From Sebastes aleutianus (Eukaryota > Chordata > Actinopteri > Perciformes > Sebastidae), in assembly GCA_916700875.1 (NCBI GenBank), contig CAKAKS010000067.1:23073591-23137590 (forward strand): a stretch of DNA of 64,000 bases, in the 5' to 3' direction. The notes beneath the pieces were generated by a model. It was not told the DNA's origin and made no database searches. It saw only the letters and a program-made list of their open reading frames with translations. This document shows positions 23,680-37,200 of this stretch, piece after piece. How positions within the stretch are numbered: position 1 is the first letter of the stretch; every line of letters starts with the position of its first letter. A program made the position numbers and the translations under genes.

Positions 23680-26600
23680 TCACAGGTCTTTGAAGAGCGG
23701 GTGCTGCAGGGCCTGAGCAGCTGTGATCCTGGTGGCAGGGTTCAGGTCCAGCAGCCGGTCCAGCAGGTTGTAGGCCTCATCAGGAACTCTGTGCCAGCCC
23801 CGCTCATCTTCCTCCACCTGGCAGTCTGTCTCTGAGCTCTCCTTGGCGAGGCGAGTGGTTTCTGTGTTCCCTGAATGTTCCCGGTGGTTTGGCGGGAGAG
23901 TAGAAGAGAGAGACGTAGGACGTTCACCTGCTCCGTCTTTGTGTTGCATGAATGTGGGACGATGTGTGGGCGTATCCTCTTGGATCTTGTGATGACAGGT
24001 GGCGGTGGAGTCTTTGTTGGCTTCGGGAAGTGGTGTGACTTCATCTACTGGTGATGGCCTCCGTCCTCTCAGCGTCTCACACAGCGTCCTGAGGTCCTGC
24101 CGAGGCAGCTGCCGGCTGCACGCCACTGCCTTACCTGAATGAAGTTCAGCCCAAAAACAGGTTCATTAAAAACACAGAGCTTTCTATACATCACTGTGAG
24201 GTGATTGTTACAGTGACTGCCTGGTGATAAACTGTGTGGATTAATCACAATATGAATGCATACCAAATGCCTTGGCAGCCTGGATGGTCTCTCTGGAGCC
24301 TCGTATGGTCATGATCTGAGTGAGGGCGATCAGGTCGTCGCTTGCTTTGAAGAACGGGTAACGGCCACTGAGCAGTGAGAGCAGGATCACACCAGCTGAC
24401 CACACGTCTATGGCTGCAGTACAGGAGGAGAAGACAGGAGAGGGTGCAACATTAGTAACGATAAGAGAGGGTAAGAAGACACCAGGTTTGAGTTCAACAG
24501 TAGGATTTTGCTCAGCTGTCATTATATCTGTGTGGTCATCAATCATACTGTATAATAGTCATGGTTTGAGATACCAACCTGTTCCTTGGTTGGGACACTT
24601 TGTGAGTACTTCTGGTGCTCTGAAGCCTGGGGTTCCAGCCCTGGGAGCCACCTGCTGCTTCCTTTATTAATAAGAACAACATGAAGCAGTGAGAGAATAG
24701 CAAAAACACAGAACTTAAATAGGTTACGTTCAGATTTATGATGAGGAATTATTTTACATATGGTGTGTAAAAGTGGCTTTTAATGATTGCTAAACAGAAA
24801 CAAAGTGGTTCTATTCTTCTTCTTCTCTCTTTTTTCTGTTACCTGGACATGCAGATGTTGCAGACACGGTCAGTCTGGTAGCAGTTACAGGTGAGGCCCT
24901 GCTGTACGCTCCTCTGAGGTTTCTGACTGCTGCTCTGCGTCCTGACGGGCAGCGGGCCCCGGCTGGCTAAGGAGCACTTTCGGCTGGCTGGGTCCTCTGT
25001 TTTGCCGGGTTTAACCAGCTGAATAAAAGATTTTATGAAGAAAAAAATACGACTACACTGAGAAATACAGACCAATAATATAATTTAAAAGGCTCTCTCT
25101 TTAAAGCAAATGAAAAAGAACAGAAAGAAATAAACTACTATGTATTTGTCAGTTAAATGGTGTTGAGATATAATAACAGAAACCTCTTATTTCCTCTCTG
25201 CTTACCTCTGTCTTAATGGCAGCTTGTCTGGTGGTGGACGGAGCTGGAGTGCAGCTGTTCAGGTTCCTCTCTCCAAACACAGGCCGAGGCACTTTGCGTA
25301 GTGCTGTCAATTCCTAGAGAAAACAAACATGGATGGCAGAATTTAGCTAAAGCCAACACATTAGCGCAGCCAGAAGAAGACAAACAGATAAGCACACACT
25401 TTAATATATCCATGCAGGAAATTCTTCACCCAAATTCAGGCGAGTTATACCCAAATAAACCGTAACTACACTAATTTACAATTCTGCTTTCACTGAACAA
25501 AGAACAGACTCAGAAACACCAGTAAAGGTAAAATAGGGTGCAGACACCTTTGTGTGCTTTGTGCGAGAGGTGGCGATAGTGGTGGTGAGAGAGCGTGCTT
25601 TTTTAACCAGTGCTTTCCGAGAGGCTGAGGAGGATGTGGTGGTGGAGGAAGAAGAGGATGGAGGAGGTAAGTTCGTGGACTGCCGTGGAGGCAGAAGTAG
25701 TGAGGTTGAGGCTGTGGTGGTGGTTTTGGGAAGGAGTCTAGCCGGTGCTTTGCTCCTCTGTGTGGTGTCTTGTTTCCCTGTGGACCCTCCACCTTTTTGT
25801 ATTGGCCTCTGTCTCACAACCTTCAGCAGCTCAATCTGAGTGTCCGCTGTACCCTGAGCCAGACCGAAGTCCACCAGCGCATACCTACACACATATTTAA
25901 ACAGGGAAATTAATTAATACTTTATGTGCCCATTCAGCAATTCAACAAAAAGCAATCATGTGAAATTATACAGCTGCATTTATGTGACTACTCACATTTT
26001 GTTGTTCCTGTTGTAGAGGAAATTGTTTGGTTTGATGTCTCTGTGAATGATACCAAACTGGTGGACGTGTCTCAGGGCCGTCAACAGGTGATAGATGTAC
26101 AGACGAACCTCTTCGAAGCTCAATGAGCCAATGATTTCCTGATGAATACATTTTGATTGGATCAGCAGTTTTAAATTACATTTTAGCAAACATAGAAACA
26201 AGAACTACATCAAGGAAGTACTAAATGATTTATTAAAAGTAGTAGCCACTGGGCGCCTGGGTTAGCTCAGTTGGTAGAGCGGGCGTCCATGTGTTAAGGC
26301 TTGGTCCTGACCGCGGTGGCCCGGGTTCGAATCCGGCCTGTGGCCCTTTCCGCATCCACTCTCTCTCTCCCCCCTTTCAAGACTCTATCCACTGTCCTGT
26401 CATAAAAATGGAAAAATGCCCCCAAAAAAATAACTTTAAAAAAAAAAAAAAGTAGTAGCCACATGCTTCAGAGAAACTAACGTGTGACAATGTGCATACC
26501 ACTATAGCTTGATGCTCCATAAAGGGCATGACAATCACCACGTGGTCGTCCTTCCTGAAGCAATACGTCACTCCCATCACATTCTCTCTTCCTCTGAAAA

Positions 26601-28352
26601 GAGAGAAAAATAAATAAATAAAATGTTAAAAATGACGCAGTTAGACGACAGAACTAATTTCAATGTGTGATTTATCTGCGATTATGCCAATTTTGGCTGG
26701 TCACTTCAAAGAATCATATCAAAAACATTGATCAAACATAAATGCACATTCATATGTTCAAACGAGTGTCTTTGCCAAACCAGCCGTCAACGTATTGAGG
26801 TGCGTAGGTTCAGCTGAATCATACAACGTTAGACAAACGAGGAGCCCACACACCAATTTGCTGCGGCATAAAAATAACCTTTAGGGGAAGAGACTAAACG
26901 GTTTTGATACAGGAGTTCTTTGAGTCACTATTTTAGAATTTTTGAGCACACAACTCTTACATATACGATGTGTCAGCAATGTAACGCGTCTGTACCAAGT
27001 ATACAAATCTAGAAACCTCTTACTGCAGCACACACAGTAGGTTTCTAAGAGCCAGATAACACAAACATGAATAAAGACCATTAGAGAGGAACATTTAAAT
27101 GGAAGAACTGTAGGAATATTAACTCCAATTAACTCCTATGAAACTCCTTTTGAAATAATTGTCAAAGGCTACTAATAACAGTATATTATTTGAATAACAA
27201 TTACGTAATAGTTATTGCTTAACAACAAAGTATAAAAACATAAACAGTAAAACATATAAAAGGGCGATAGAATTCATAATCAGGAGTTTAAAAAAGACTT
27301 AAAGATTGGACTAAAAAATTAATAACATCATAAAAAATACATGAAGCAAAGTCTATAAATGTATTTTAACATGTGACTTTAAATAATTTGAATTGGCTGC
27401 TCAGTTCTTTAAAAGGTTGTCTGACAGTTTGGGGGGCGTATATCGCTCTGTATAAACACACAACAGTATTGGACTCACCCAGCAACAGTGAGACACTGAA
27501 GCTCAGCAGCGATGCGTGTAGGATGGCTGGTTGGGATGAGGTGCTTCAGGGCAAACCTTTCTCTCCCACCATCCCGCATCTGAGCCTCACCCAGATACAC
27601 CGAGCTGAACGTACCTGGTGCACAGATACACATGCCATGAACACAAAAACCTCTTCTGCTCCAATAAATCCAATGAAGTGAATGAGTGCCTGCCTACTGT
27701 ATTAATCACAATAACAAAAGTTTCTCTTAAGCAAACAGTACACTTGTAAACTCCAAAGGTGTGCACAAAGTTATGCAGAGAATGTACCTTCTCCGATTTT
27801 GGCTGTGATGCGGAAAACCTTGGCCAGCTGAGGAACAGCTTTGTAGAGTAGCTCAATGTCTATTTCCAGATCCCCTGGAAGAAAACAGTAAAAGATATGC
27901 TGTCATACATGCACAACGCGTTTGTTGAATCCAAAACATTACCAGATTTTCTCAACCGCTCACTCAGATCAGCAAATAATAAATGTGTTACAAGAATGAC
28001 AAAGCTTTACAGGCATGCCTATGTTACAGGCTTTCATTTTAGACAATTATTCTATTCTATTCCTAATGTAACATTTGTATAAAAGTGACATACACTAAGT
28101 TAAATTAAAAAGCAAAATCCACATAAAATATTGATAGTAAATATGATATTAGGGACCTGCAAATATTACTTCTTCAACCTAATATTACCCCTTAATATGC
28201 TTACATAATTGTCCAGCTACTGTATACTCCAATTATGCGCTTTTAAGTCATAAAGCGTCCAACTTACTTGAGACTTTGCTTCTCCTGTGACCTCTATCAG
28301 ATTTAATAATACAACTGTCTGTGCTGACAACGCTGACAGGAGACAACTCCAT
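23680..28352 (-). CDS. cdc7: CDC7, Dbf4-dependent cell-cycle kinase
   Basis: Eleven coding exons in transcript order: 28268-28352, 27788-27874, 27479-27614, 26500-26593, 25996-26138, 25548-25884, 25206-25313, 24843-25018, 24579-24661, 24264-24413, 23680-24134. They total 1854 nt (617 aa; human 574). CDC7 with its DBF4 subunit phosphorylates MCM2-7 in the nucleus to fire replication origins. Visible kinase features: glycine loop IGEGTFSSV (about 55-63), lysine K81 in FALK, catalytic loop HRDIKPNN with D168, DFG at 187-189, APE at 404-406, then DVWSAGVILLSLLSGRYPF. The long insert between DFG and APE typical of CDC7 is present, S/T/P-rich, and contains the family block VPRPVFGERN and CNCYQTDRVCNICMSR. 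The frame ends HPLFKDL. A non-coding first exon probably ends at 30099. The start ATG follows the acceptor directly. Confidence 0.96.
26235..26462 (+). mobile_element. tRNA-derived SINE with 15-bp TSD
   Basis: The body is 26250-26447. The tRNA-like head has an A box (TTAGCTCAGTTGGT) and a B box (GGTTCGAATCC). A CT-rich body and an A-rich tail follow. The perfect 15-bp direct repeat AAAAGTAGTAGCCAC flanks it at 26235-26249 and 26448-26462. The insertion looks young and sits antisense in a CDC7 intron. Confidence 0.95.
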
Positions 28353-28439
28353 CTAAGACAGAGAAAGAAATGAAGAAAGAAACTTAAGAGGCTGGTCATA
28401 GAAACATTTTCATTATAACATTAAACGTTAACATATAAC

Positions 28440-28625
28440 GTTTCATTTCATTTTTCATTTCAAAATTTATTTCGAACATGTAGAATACAAAAACAAGTAG
28501 TATTTACATACAATGAAAAGCATAATAAAAAATAAATTGTCAAACACTTGATGCCTTGATTTACATATTCGAAAAGGAGTGAGAAGTATAAACTTATTTA
28601 ATCCCAGCCCTTCTCCATAAGTCAA
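28440..28625 (-). mobile_element. LINE 3' fragment
   Basis: Contains AAATTTATTTCGAACATGTA and TATAAACTTATTTAATCCC, which I associate with 3' ends of fish LINEs in reverse orientation. No coding sequence remains. It is in CDC7 intron 1. Confidence 0.45.
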
Positions 28626-28974
28626 TTATTAATTATTAACCAGCTTCCTTATTGAGCCATACATATACTCTAATTAAATGTTCCTAAATTTGTCTAACTA
28701 TAATTATTATTTATAATTATTCTAACTATTATTATTATTACCTTTAATCTGTGTCATACAGAAATATAAATTAATTACTGATATAATTATCCTTATCGAA
28801 ATATAAATTTGTTATCAATCCAGAATACCAATTCATTACTTATAATATACCTTAATCACAATACCAATTCATTACTTAAATATTTAACTTAATCATATTG
28901 ACTATTTGTTATCTTTTCTTATATGGGCAAATTATTATTTATAATATACAATATAGACATGCAATACAACATGC

Positions 28975-29001
28975 AATATATACATACACACATACATATA
29001 T

Positions 29002-29032
<31 letters not shown>

Positions 29033-29831
29033 CACATACATACATATACACATACATATATATACATATATATATATATACACATACATATATATACATA
29101 TATACACATACATATATATATACATATATACACATACATATATACATACATATATAATATACACATACATATATAATATATTCATATATACATACATATA
29201 TAATATACACATACATATATAATATATTCATATATACATACATATATACATACATATATACACATATATATATATATACACATACATATATACACATACA
29301 TATATATACATATATACACATACATATATACATACATATATAATATACACATACATATATAATATATTCATATATACATACATATATACATACACATACA
29401 TATATAATATATTCATATATACATACATATATACATACATATATACACATATATATATATATACACATACATATATACACATACATATATATACATATAT
29501 ACACATACATATATACACATACATATATACATATATACATACATATATAATATACACATACATATATAATATATTCATATATACATACATATATACATAC
29601 ATATATACACATATATATATATATACACATACATATATACACATACATATATATACACATACATATATACATACATATATAATATACACATACATATATA
29701 ATATATTCATATATACATACATATATACATACATATATAATATACACATACATATATAATATATTCATATATACATACATATATACATACACATACATAT
29801 ATAATATATTCATATATACATACATATATAC

Positions 29832-29878
<47 letters not shown>
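28975..29878. repeat. AT/AC-rich compound array (ACATATAT-type)
   Basis: About 900 bp of ACAT, TATA and ATAC words, with larger recurring blocks holding AATATATTCATATATACAT about every 100-200 bp, ending in a (TA)n run at 29847-29876. Frames open on either strand across it are repeat artefacts. It occupies much of CDC7 intron 1. Confidence 0.95.
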
Positions 29879-29880
<2 letters not shown>

Positions 29881-30098
29881 TCACTGTCATATTAACTTCA
29901 GGAAGTAATGTATGGAGAGTGGTATTGGCTTCAGACAGTGATTTGTTATTGGTAAACTATCAGGTTAAAGGCAGATGAATAGGATGAATAGTAAATGTGT
30001 ACAGCTGATTTTAAGCTCATAACAGAAGTAGCTAGCATGCTACTGTTAGCTCCTGCATGTCAAAGCTAACAGCTTGTTGAGTAAAACAAGAAACTCAC

Positions 30099-30310
30099 CG
30101 CTTTAGTTTGGTCGTAAAGTGCAATAGTTCCTTCAAATTAACATTTCATGAGAACACCACACAGTCATGAGCTAATGTTCCATCGACGAACGCTTAAATG
30201 TATAACTATAAACTTAATAAAACAGTTTGTTCAGACTTTCAGACTTCAGGAAGCTTTTCCGCCAACAACAAACTCCGCGCTAAAAGTGACGTCACGGACA
30301 TCTCGCGTTA
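30099..30310 (-). promoter_or_regulatory. CDC7 promoter and probable non-coding first exon
   Basis: A donor (GCG|GTGAGT) at 30098 on minus marks a likely first exon just left of a CpG-richer block. That block holds a perfect CRE palindrome TGACGTCA (30287-30294), an E2F-like CCGCGCTAAAA (30275-30285) and TTTCCGCC (30256-30263). CDC7 is known as an E2F-responsive S-phase gene. The start site is not visible. Confidence 0.6.
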
Positions 30311-30399
30311 ACATCAGCACAAATCACGCGGGATCTGGAATCTCCAAGAGGAAGTGACTGTGGGAGCAGGTGATTTAGATCCACATTAGTTTGATAGAT

Positions 30400-30821
30400 C
30401 ACTAAATTTGTCCTCCTTCACCCAAAGTGTGTGGAGGAGCGCTATCGCAGGTCCTTCCTTCCTGCAGCTGTCAGACTCCACAACCAGCACTGCTCCCAGT
30501 AGACCACTTACACACCAAAACACTGACAATAACCTGATATTATCAGGTGGAATTTCATTCATTCATTCATTCTCACTGTGCAATATCATTTTCCACTTGT
30601 GCAATTTTGTTAATAGTCTGTTTATTGTCAATACTGTATATACTGCTCCTATTTTTATACTTCCTTCTATGTAAATGGTTCATATTTTGTTACACTTTGT
30701 TTAGCTCTTTTTTACTGTGTTAGCTGATGCATCTTGTTTTTTGCACTATCCCCTTTGCTGCTGTACACTGCAAATCTCCCCACTGCAGGACTAATAAAGG
30801 AATATCTTATCTTATTTACAT
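30400..30821 (+). mobile_element. LINE 3' end fragment
   Basis: Begins GTCCTCCTTCACCCAAAG, continues GAGCGCTATCGCAGGTCCTT and CAGCTGTCAGACTCCACAAC, and ends with ACTAATAAAGGAATATCTTATC. These are typical of a non-LTR retrotransposon 3' UTR. It fills most of the gap between the CDC7 promoter and the HFM1 3' end. Confidence 0.7.
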
Positions 30822-30997
30822 TAAAAATTCACCAAATTAAATAAATAAATAAATAAAGCTGATTTCATGGCCATTGACGAATTACCTGTAGAATATGTGC
30901 TAAATCATCAAAGGATGAACACACAAAGCTACTTCTAATTATTAAACAAGCTGATTTACTCTCCAAAGACTGTACTGAATCACCCAATAAACACATA

Positions 30998-31003
30998 TTT
31001 TAT
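30998..31003 (-). terminator. Candidate HFM1 polyadenylation signal
   Basis: AATAAA on minus about 215 bases past the HFM1 stop. Further A/T-rich hexamers surround it, so the site is uncertain. Confidence 0.4.
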
Positions 31004-31216
31004 TCAAATAAATAAATAAATTACATTAGTAACAATTAGAACTAACATTAGAAACAATTTGTCTCATTTACAATATGAACATATATAATAACTTGACTTT
31101 AAAACAGTCTACAACTCTTCATGTAAAGCTCACCGGTTAACGAAATATGAACACAAACATAAAGAAAACACAACGTGTAACAACATATTCATGTCACAGT
31201 TAGACAAGCAGCACTT

Positions 31217-34200
31217 CTAAAATATACCATCAAATATCCCAAAGAAAGCATCCTCTTCTTTGCAGTTGGTGCTGAATATACAGTGTGGAAAAAAAGAGGG
31301 AAGTACTTTAGTGAAAGTGTATTTGACAATGGGATTATTTTCATAATGTACTAAGGAAAGAATATTGTAATGAGTCAAAATAAAAGCATTGTCATTATAT
31401 TTTCCTCTACCTTCTGTTGACAGATGAGCTGGTGTTGGACGGGACACTCATTGTTGAGAAGAAATCAAACCTCCTGGTAAGTGGGGCCACGTGAGTCTCA
31501 GTCTGCTTTGGGAGGTTTTCTGGTGTTTTTACTGTGATCTCCTCTCTGAATATGCTCGGCCTCTGCTAAAAGGAGGAAGGGAGGCAAGTGTCACATGTGC
31601 CAAGTTAAATACCTTTGATTAGGCTTAACCTGTGAGTCAGTGACCATTTTGCTATTAATACATTAACAGAATATTCCTGTCCACATAGAGAAAATCCTCT
31701 CAGCAAAAGAGCAACACTAATAGTGCATTTTGGTTTCTGCCATTTGTTTTGTTGACATCTAAATGTATCCATGTAGATGAGGGACGCATTTAAAACATTA
31801 TTAGGTGAAAACTATGAAAGCAGTAAGATGTTCAAGATGTGTTCATGGTAGAGCACCCCACAGTTCACTGGGTTAAATAATACAAAAACAAAACACAATG
31901 CAACAAAAGAAACTATGTAAACAATAGTATTCTCCGTGTATTTAAATGTAGCCACTAAACTGCACAAGTAGCACACGCACAGATCTCTGGATACCACACA
32001 TACCTTTTTACTCCAGTCGAATGTGATTCTGTTCTGTGGTCTGACTGTAACCAGTGAGGGTCCTGGTTCTCTGAATCCAGGACTTAAAGTTGGTGAAATC
32101 GACCTAAACACAAAAATATGACAAATGTTTTTACTGTTTTAACTACAATATAAAACCTCAGTGGACGATTCTGTATTATCTGAGACGAAATTTCACACAT
32201 TATTTGATTTCTGATGTTTGAAACAAACCATTGCCACCTTAATTGGAGATAATTTGAGCATAGCTGTCTGGCCTTACCTCAGTGGTGTTCTGGCCGTGGT
32301 TATACGGGGTTTGACTTGTGAGTGACTGAGGAATACTGGTGCAGATGTAGCAGCAAAGCCTATGCATAAAACAAAGGTAAGCTAATTAAAATCATCACAA
32401 TGGTTGAGGCATAATCCCTCATAATCATGCCTGAGGTAGGGTATACAAAGATGGTGAAAACATGACTGAGTGTGTGTTACAATGGCGCCTTAACGAGATG
32501 TATGAAAAGCTAAAAATACACAAATTGACTTCCCTCTTCTGTCTCTTGAATTACATGCAACTCAAACTTCCCTCTACCTGGCACGTTGTAGTCAACAGAC
32601 TGCTGGACTTGAGGTTTAGCATTAGTTGGACACAAGGCCAATGACGTCTCGCTGGCATGCACCAAGTTCTCGTCATCAAAGTCGCCCCAGTCGTCCCATT
32701 CATCTCCAAGGTCAAAGCTGACGGTCGGTATGTGTGAGAATGAAGCATTTTTGCAGAGAGCGCCCTGGTTTGACGCCGTAGTGGACTTCTTCGAGTAAGC
32801 CGAGCTGGTTGTATTGATCTGGTTTAGAAGCGGTTTGTGGTTCTGACTCACACCAATACTGACTCCTGTGTTCATCCACACTGAGGAACCTAAATACAAA
32901 TGAATTAAATGAAAAGGATGTTACTGCACTTTAGGCTTTCTTGGATTCAAGAAAAAAAAGAGTATAAAGACCATAATTGGTGAATTTGTTTCATTTTCTA
33001 CCATTCACTACAAACTTGAGCAGGCAAGTACTTCAAAGTTGATGGTATAAACGATAATCTTGGCCAAATTATATGATATACAATATTATCTCAGTGGAAT
33101 TACATAAACAAACTGTGTGGAAACATACATTCTTCTCTCTCTACCAATTTAATTTTGCTTTATCTGCCTTCTGCTAGATATAAAGTTGCATTTCTTCCTC
33201 CTTCAAATCACTGGGGTCAATTCAATTTTGTCATATTAAATGTTGTCTCCTTGAATTATGTCCACAAAAAATGCCTATTAAATTATGTATAGTCTTTACT
33301 TGTTACGCTTTACTTTAATATTTTTTACAACAAACCATTTAAAAGTTATTAAGATATTTTTTGGGATATATTTTGTGAGATTACTGATGTTTTTTTTTTT
33401 ATTCTATCAGGCACTGATGTATGTTTTGTGTCAAATGCACATTATTTCTCTCTTTGTTGTTGCATTCATGGAAGCTTTGACCCCCACAGTTAAATTTCGT
33501 GTCAGATGACAATGGCTAAGAGACTGAAACCCATATAGTATGCACTGAAATAGGACTGGCAGTATGTTAAGTATGTGAGAGTAGTAGTTTGTAGTTAATG
33601 TGCTAAAACATGCAGAACCACCAGTATGGTCTGTCGTGTAATGAGTTAAGTTGTTTAACAATACTTTGATGGTGAGCATGAGATGCAGCAGGTGTTTGGA
33701 CGGGCTCCTCCGTCATCCTGTGCATGTCCTCCACATAGTCATCAAAATCTGAGTATAAGAGACAGAAAAACAGTCACAGATCATGTGATTGTTAAACCCT
33801 ACAATGTTGGGGAATGTGTTGAGTTCAAAGTCATCATCTTGAACTTGTTTACCGCTGTCAAAGTCGTTCAGATGAACGATGTCTGGCATTTGCACGCAGT
33901 CTTCTCTTGTCAGATCCACAGTCTCAGTGCGAGGTCTCACTGGAGCTACATAGTGACTTCCTCCGTACCTTCATCACATAAAATAGGACATTAATATAAT
34001 TCAGCATCAGGCCATTGGATTGTATTGACACTAAACCTATTTTATAGTCACACTTTTTCCAGTATTTGCAGTAGTTGTTGAGGGACTTATTGTTATATTT
34101 GCACGTATGAATCAAAGTCTAAAATGACAGTGTAACTGTGAGTACCAGGAAACAGTAGGTAGCCTCTCTTTGGGTTTGTAAGCAAACTCCTGCATGTTGA

Positions 34201-37200
34201 CGGACGCAGACTCCTCGCTCATTTTCATCTGAGGACATAAAACATAACTCATTCAGCTTAGTAATACAGAACAATAAACTCTTTTAATGCACTTATAAGC
34301 AAACAAGAAGGACACTTTTGTTTGTGAAAGTATAGTAACCTTATTCATAAAAGATTATATTTAGTACAGACGTATAAAAACGCACAACAATGCACATGCA
34401 TCTTGCACATTTATTCATACAGTACGACAGCCTCATCTGGAGTTCTGGATAGAATGAGCATGGAAACACACATACTGTATTCAATTTTCATATTCTACAC
34501 AACAAAATGTGTGTATAAATAGCTTTTCTAAAGTGTATATCTACATGCCTAGACTCTCTGGTATATATGTTATGCACATACTTAATACACATACATTTAA
34601 ATAGTAGAGCTGCAACGATTAAACGTGTAGTTGTAAACTATTAAATCAATCTCCAGCTATTTTGATAATCGATTAATCGGTTTGAGTAATTTTTTAAGAA
34701 AAGACTCAAAATTCTCTGATCCCAGCTTCTTAAATGTTAATAATTTCTGGTTTCTTTACTCCTCTGTGACAGTAAACTGAATATCTTTGAGTTTTGGACA
34801 AAACAAGACATTTGAGGACGTCATCTTGGGCTTTGTGGAAACACTTATCCACATTTTTCACCATTTTTAGAGACCAAACAACTAATTCATTGAGAAAATA
34901 ATCAACAATGAAAATAATCATAAGTTGCAGCCCTATTTAATAGTATTCTCATATCTTAATACTAAACCGTATAATAGCTGTTCATGTATAACAATTATGT
35001 TCTATGTTACATATATTCTACCATATAGTGGCTGGTCACCATAGTGGTTGGTATTTCTTATTTTTCTTTGCAACAATTCAACTTCCCCACTTGTATCCTT
35101 GACTTTTCTTCCAATCTTATCTTAACCAGTGGTGACTCGGCGGTGACTCATCACCTTCTGCAGATTCAACATTAAGTGTTTTTTTGGAGAAACAAAATCT
35201 TACATAAGTGCACTCATCATTCTATCCTGGATGAGGTTTAGGATAGCACAGCCTTATATTAATCACAGAAAACTACACAGATTCTTGTTTATTTGTTTCA
35301 ATTCAACAACTGTTTTTTTTTTTTGTGTGTGATGGCTGCAATGTTAAGAGTATATAATGCAGGCTTGGACGGACTCCAAAAAAATCGTATCTGTTTTCTT
35401 CCTCACCTTGAGTCGTTTGACGGGAGTCTGCGCGAGTGTGTCACACCTGCTCCTCAGGTCGCTCAAATAGGAAGAGAAACTGGATTCTTGACCTATTGAC
35501 CTCTTCCGTGCCACAGTTACACCTACTTTACCTTGAGGGTGGAGAGAAGACCTCTATAATCTTGACAGCCACACAAAGCAAAGCACAGGTGCACTTAAGT
35601 GCACAAAAAGACACGTAACACAGTGAAAGATGAGTGATTGTACTCACAGCAGTCGTGGCCACACAGATCCTTATTCTTGCAGAAGTGGTTGCACTGTCTT
35701 TTATTGCCCAAATCTGATTGTAAAGTTGTCACATTTGAATAGAGAAAAAAAAAACACATCTCAAATATCAACCATCCTTTGAAGACATTCTATATTAATA
35801 TACACAATTGCATCATCATTAACACAGTGCAGTGCCTTGGTCTGGAGAAGATGTGGCATTTTGCCTCTGAGTTGCAGCCTGATCTGTAGACTGTGGTTTC
35901 AGTGCAGAGAGCTGCGGTCTCTGTCCAGTCGGATCATATGGTATGTTGTATGGATTATCAGTTCCAAACCTCCTGGCTCCGCTGTAGTAGACGTTGAACT
36001 TCTGCTGGATATCCAGGCCCACTATAGGACAGGAAGAGACCAATATGTACAGTTAATGCATCATAATTTAGCTTGACACATTTGCTTCTCAGTGATACAC
36101 ATATAACAATAACGCTTTACAACAAGTTTCCAGATGAGAGACACACTGCATTGCACAACATAGTTGAACATAAGCCATGGTGAATTGTTCAATTTATAAA
36201 TAAAGAACCTTGTACTGAACAACACATCATACTGTCATGATCTGCCCTGCTCCTAGGGTTTTCACTTTGTTTTGTGTCATTCATTCAGGTTTGTCTGGTG
36301 TATCCTGTCTTATTTTGAAAAACTCCTCTTGTTTCTCATTTTCAGATTTTTTATCTTCCCTTCCTGCCCTTGTGTGTTTCACTCCTCTGGACTGCATTCC
36401 TGTGCACCAAACCCTTGCTGCAAAGTCAAGACTTTTCATTCTACCTGCCCTGTGTTTTCGAGTCTTGCATTTGACTCTACTGTCTGTTTGTACCAACCGT
36501 GACACATACTGTTATTCCCCTCTATAATATAGTTGATGCATATACTGTATATTTATTTCCATGATTTTTTTAATATTAAATGCAAAGGTATTTCCATGGT
36601 TTACCATATTGCGAGCTGATGAGATTGACACTGATCTCCTCTCCTTTCGAGGCCTTTCCCACCTCAATCTTCTTCGACCAGCTGCCACACTTTAGCAGCA
36701 CCAAGTCCCTGGAAAACAAACAAAATCAATATGCTATATATTCTCAAACCAGGTGCTGTCTTTTTGTACATAATGGTGAAAGGTCTGTGTTCTGATTTAG
36801 TGGCAGAATTATACAGAACGAGAGGGTAAGACAACACAAAATTGGTGGGAGCCTGTGGACTGTTTTTTTTTCCTCACGTGAGTTTCTGTAGGAAGACCAC
36901 AGTGTTGTCAGAGTTTCCGATAATCAGAGAGACATAGTGGTTGTCTGGAGCCGTTCTCCTGGACAGCAGCTGTGCTTGGTTTTTAAGGTTCACCTTCACC
37001 ACAATCTCCGCTGTAGCACAGCTGTACCTCGAAAGCTACAAAATACACCAACAACTTTAAAGAGAAGCATTTAAGAATAACAGAGCTAACCAATGAAACC
37101 TCGCTCGCAATAATAGCTCAAACGTCTGACCAACAAGAAGTGATTTATATGACATAAAATAATGTACTTGTCTGTTTGATAATAAAACTCTGCGACATGT

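Noticed and set aside
26250..26340. A functional tRNA gene
   Set aside because: A and B boxes are present but the middle is too long and unpaired, and a SINE body, A tail and 15-bp TSD follow.
28919..29825. Several long frames (up to 296 codons) in the AT/AC array
   Set aside because: Tyr/Ile/His runs from simple repeats on both strands; no domain or splice context.
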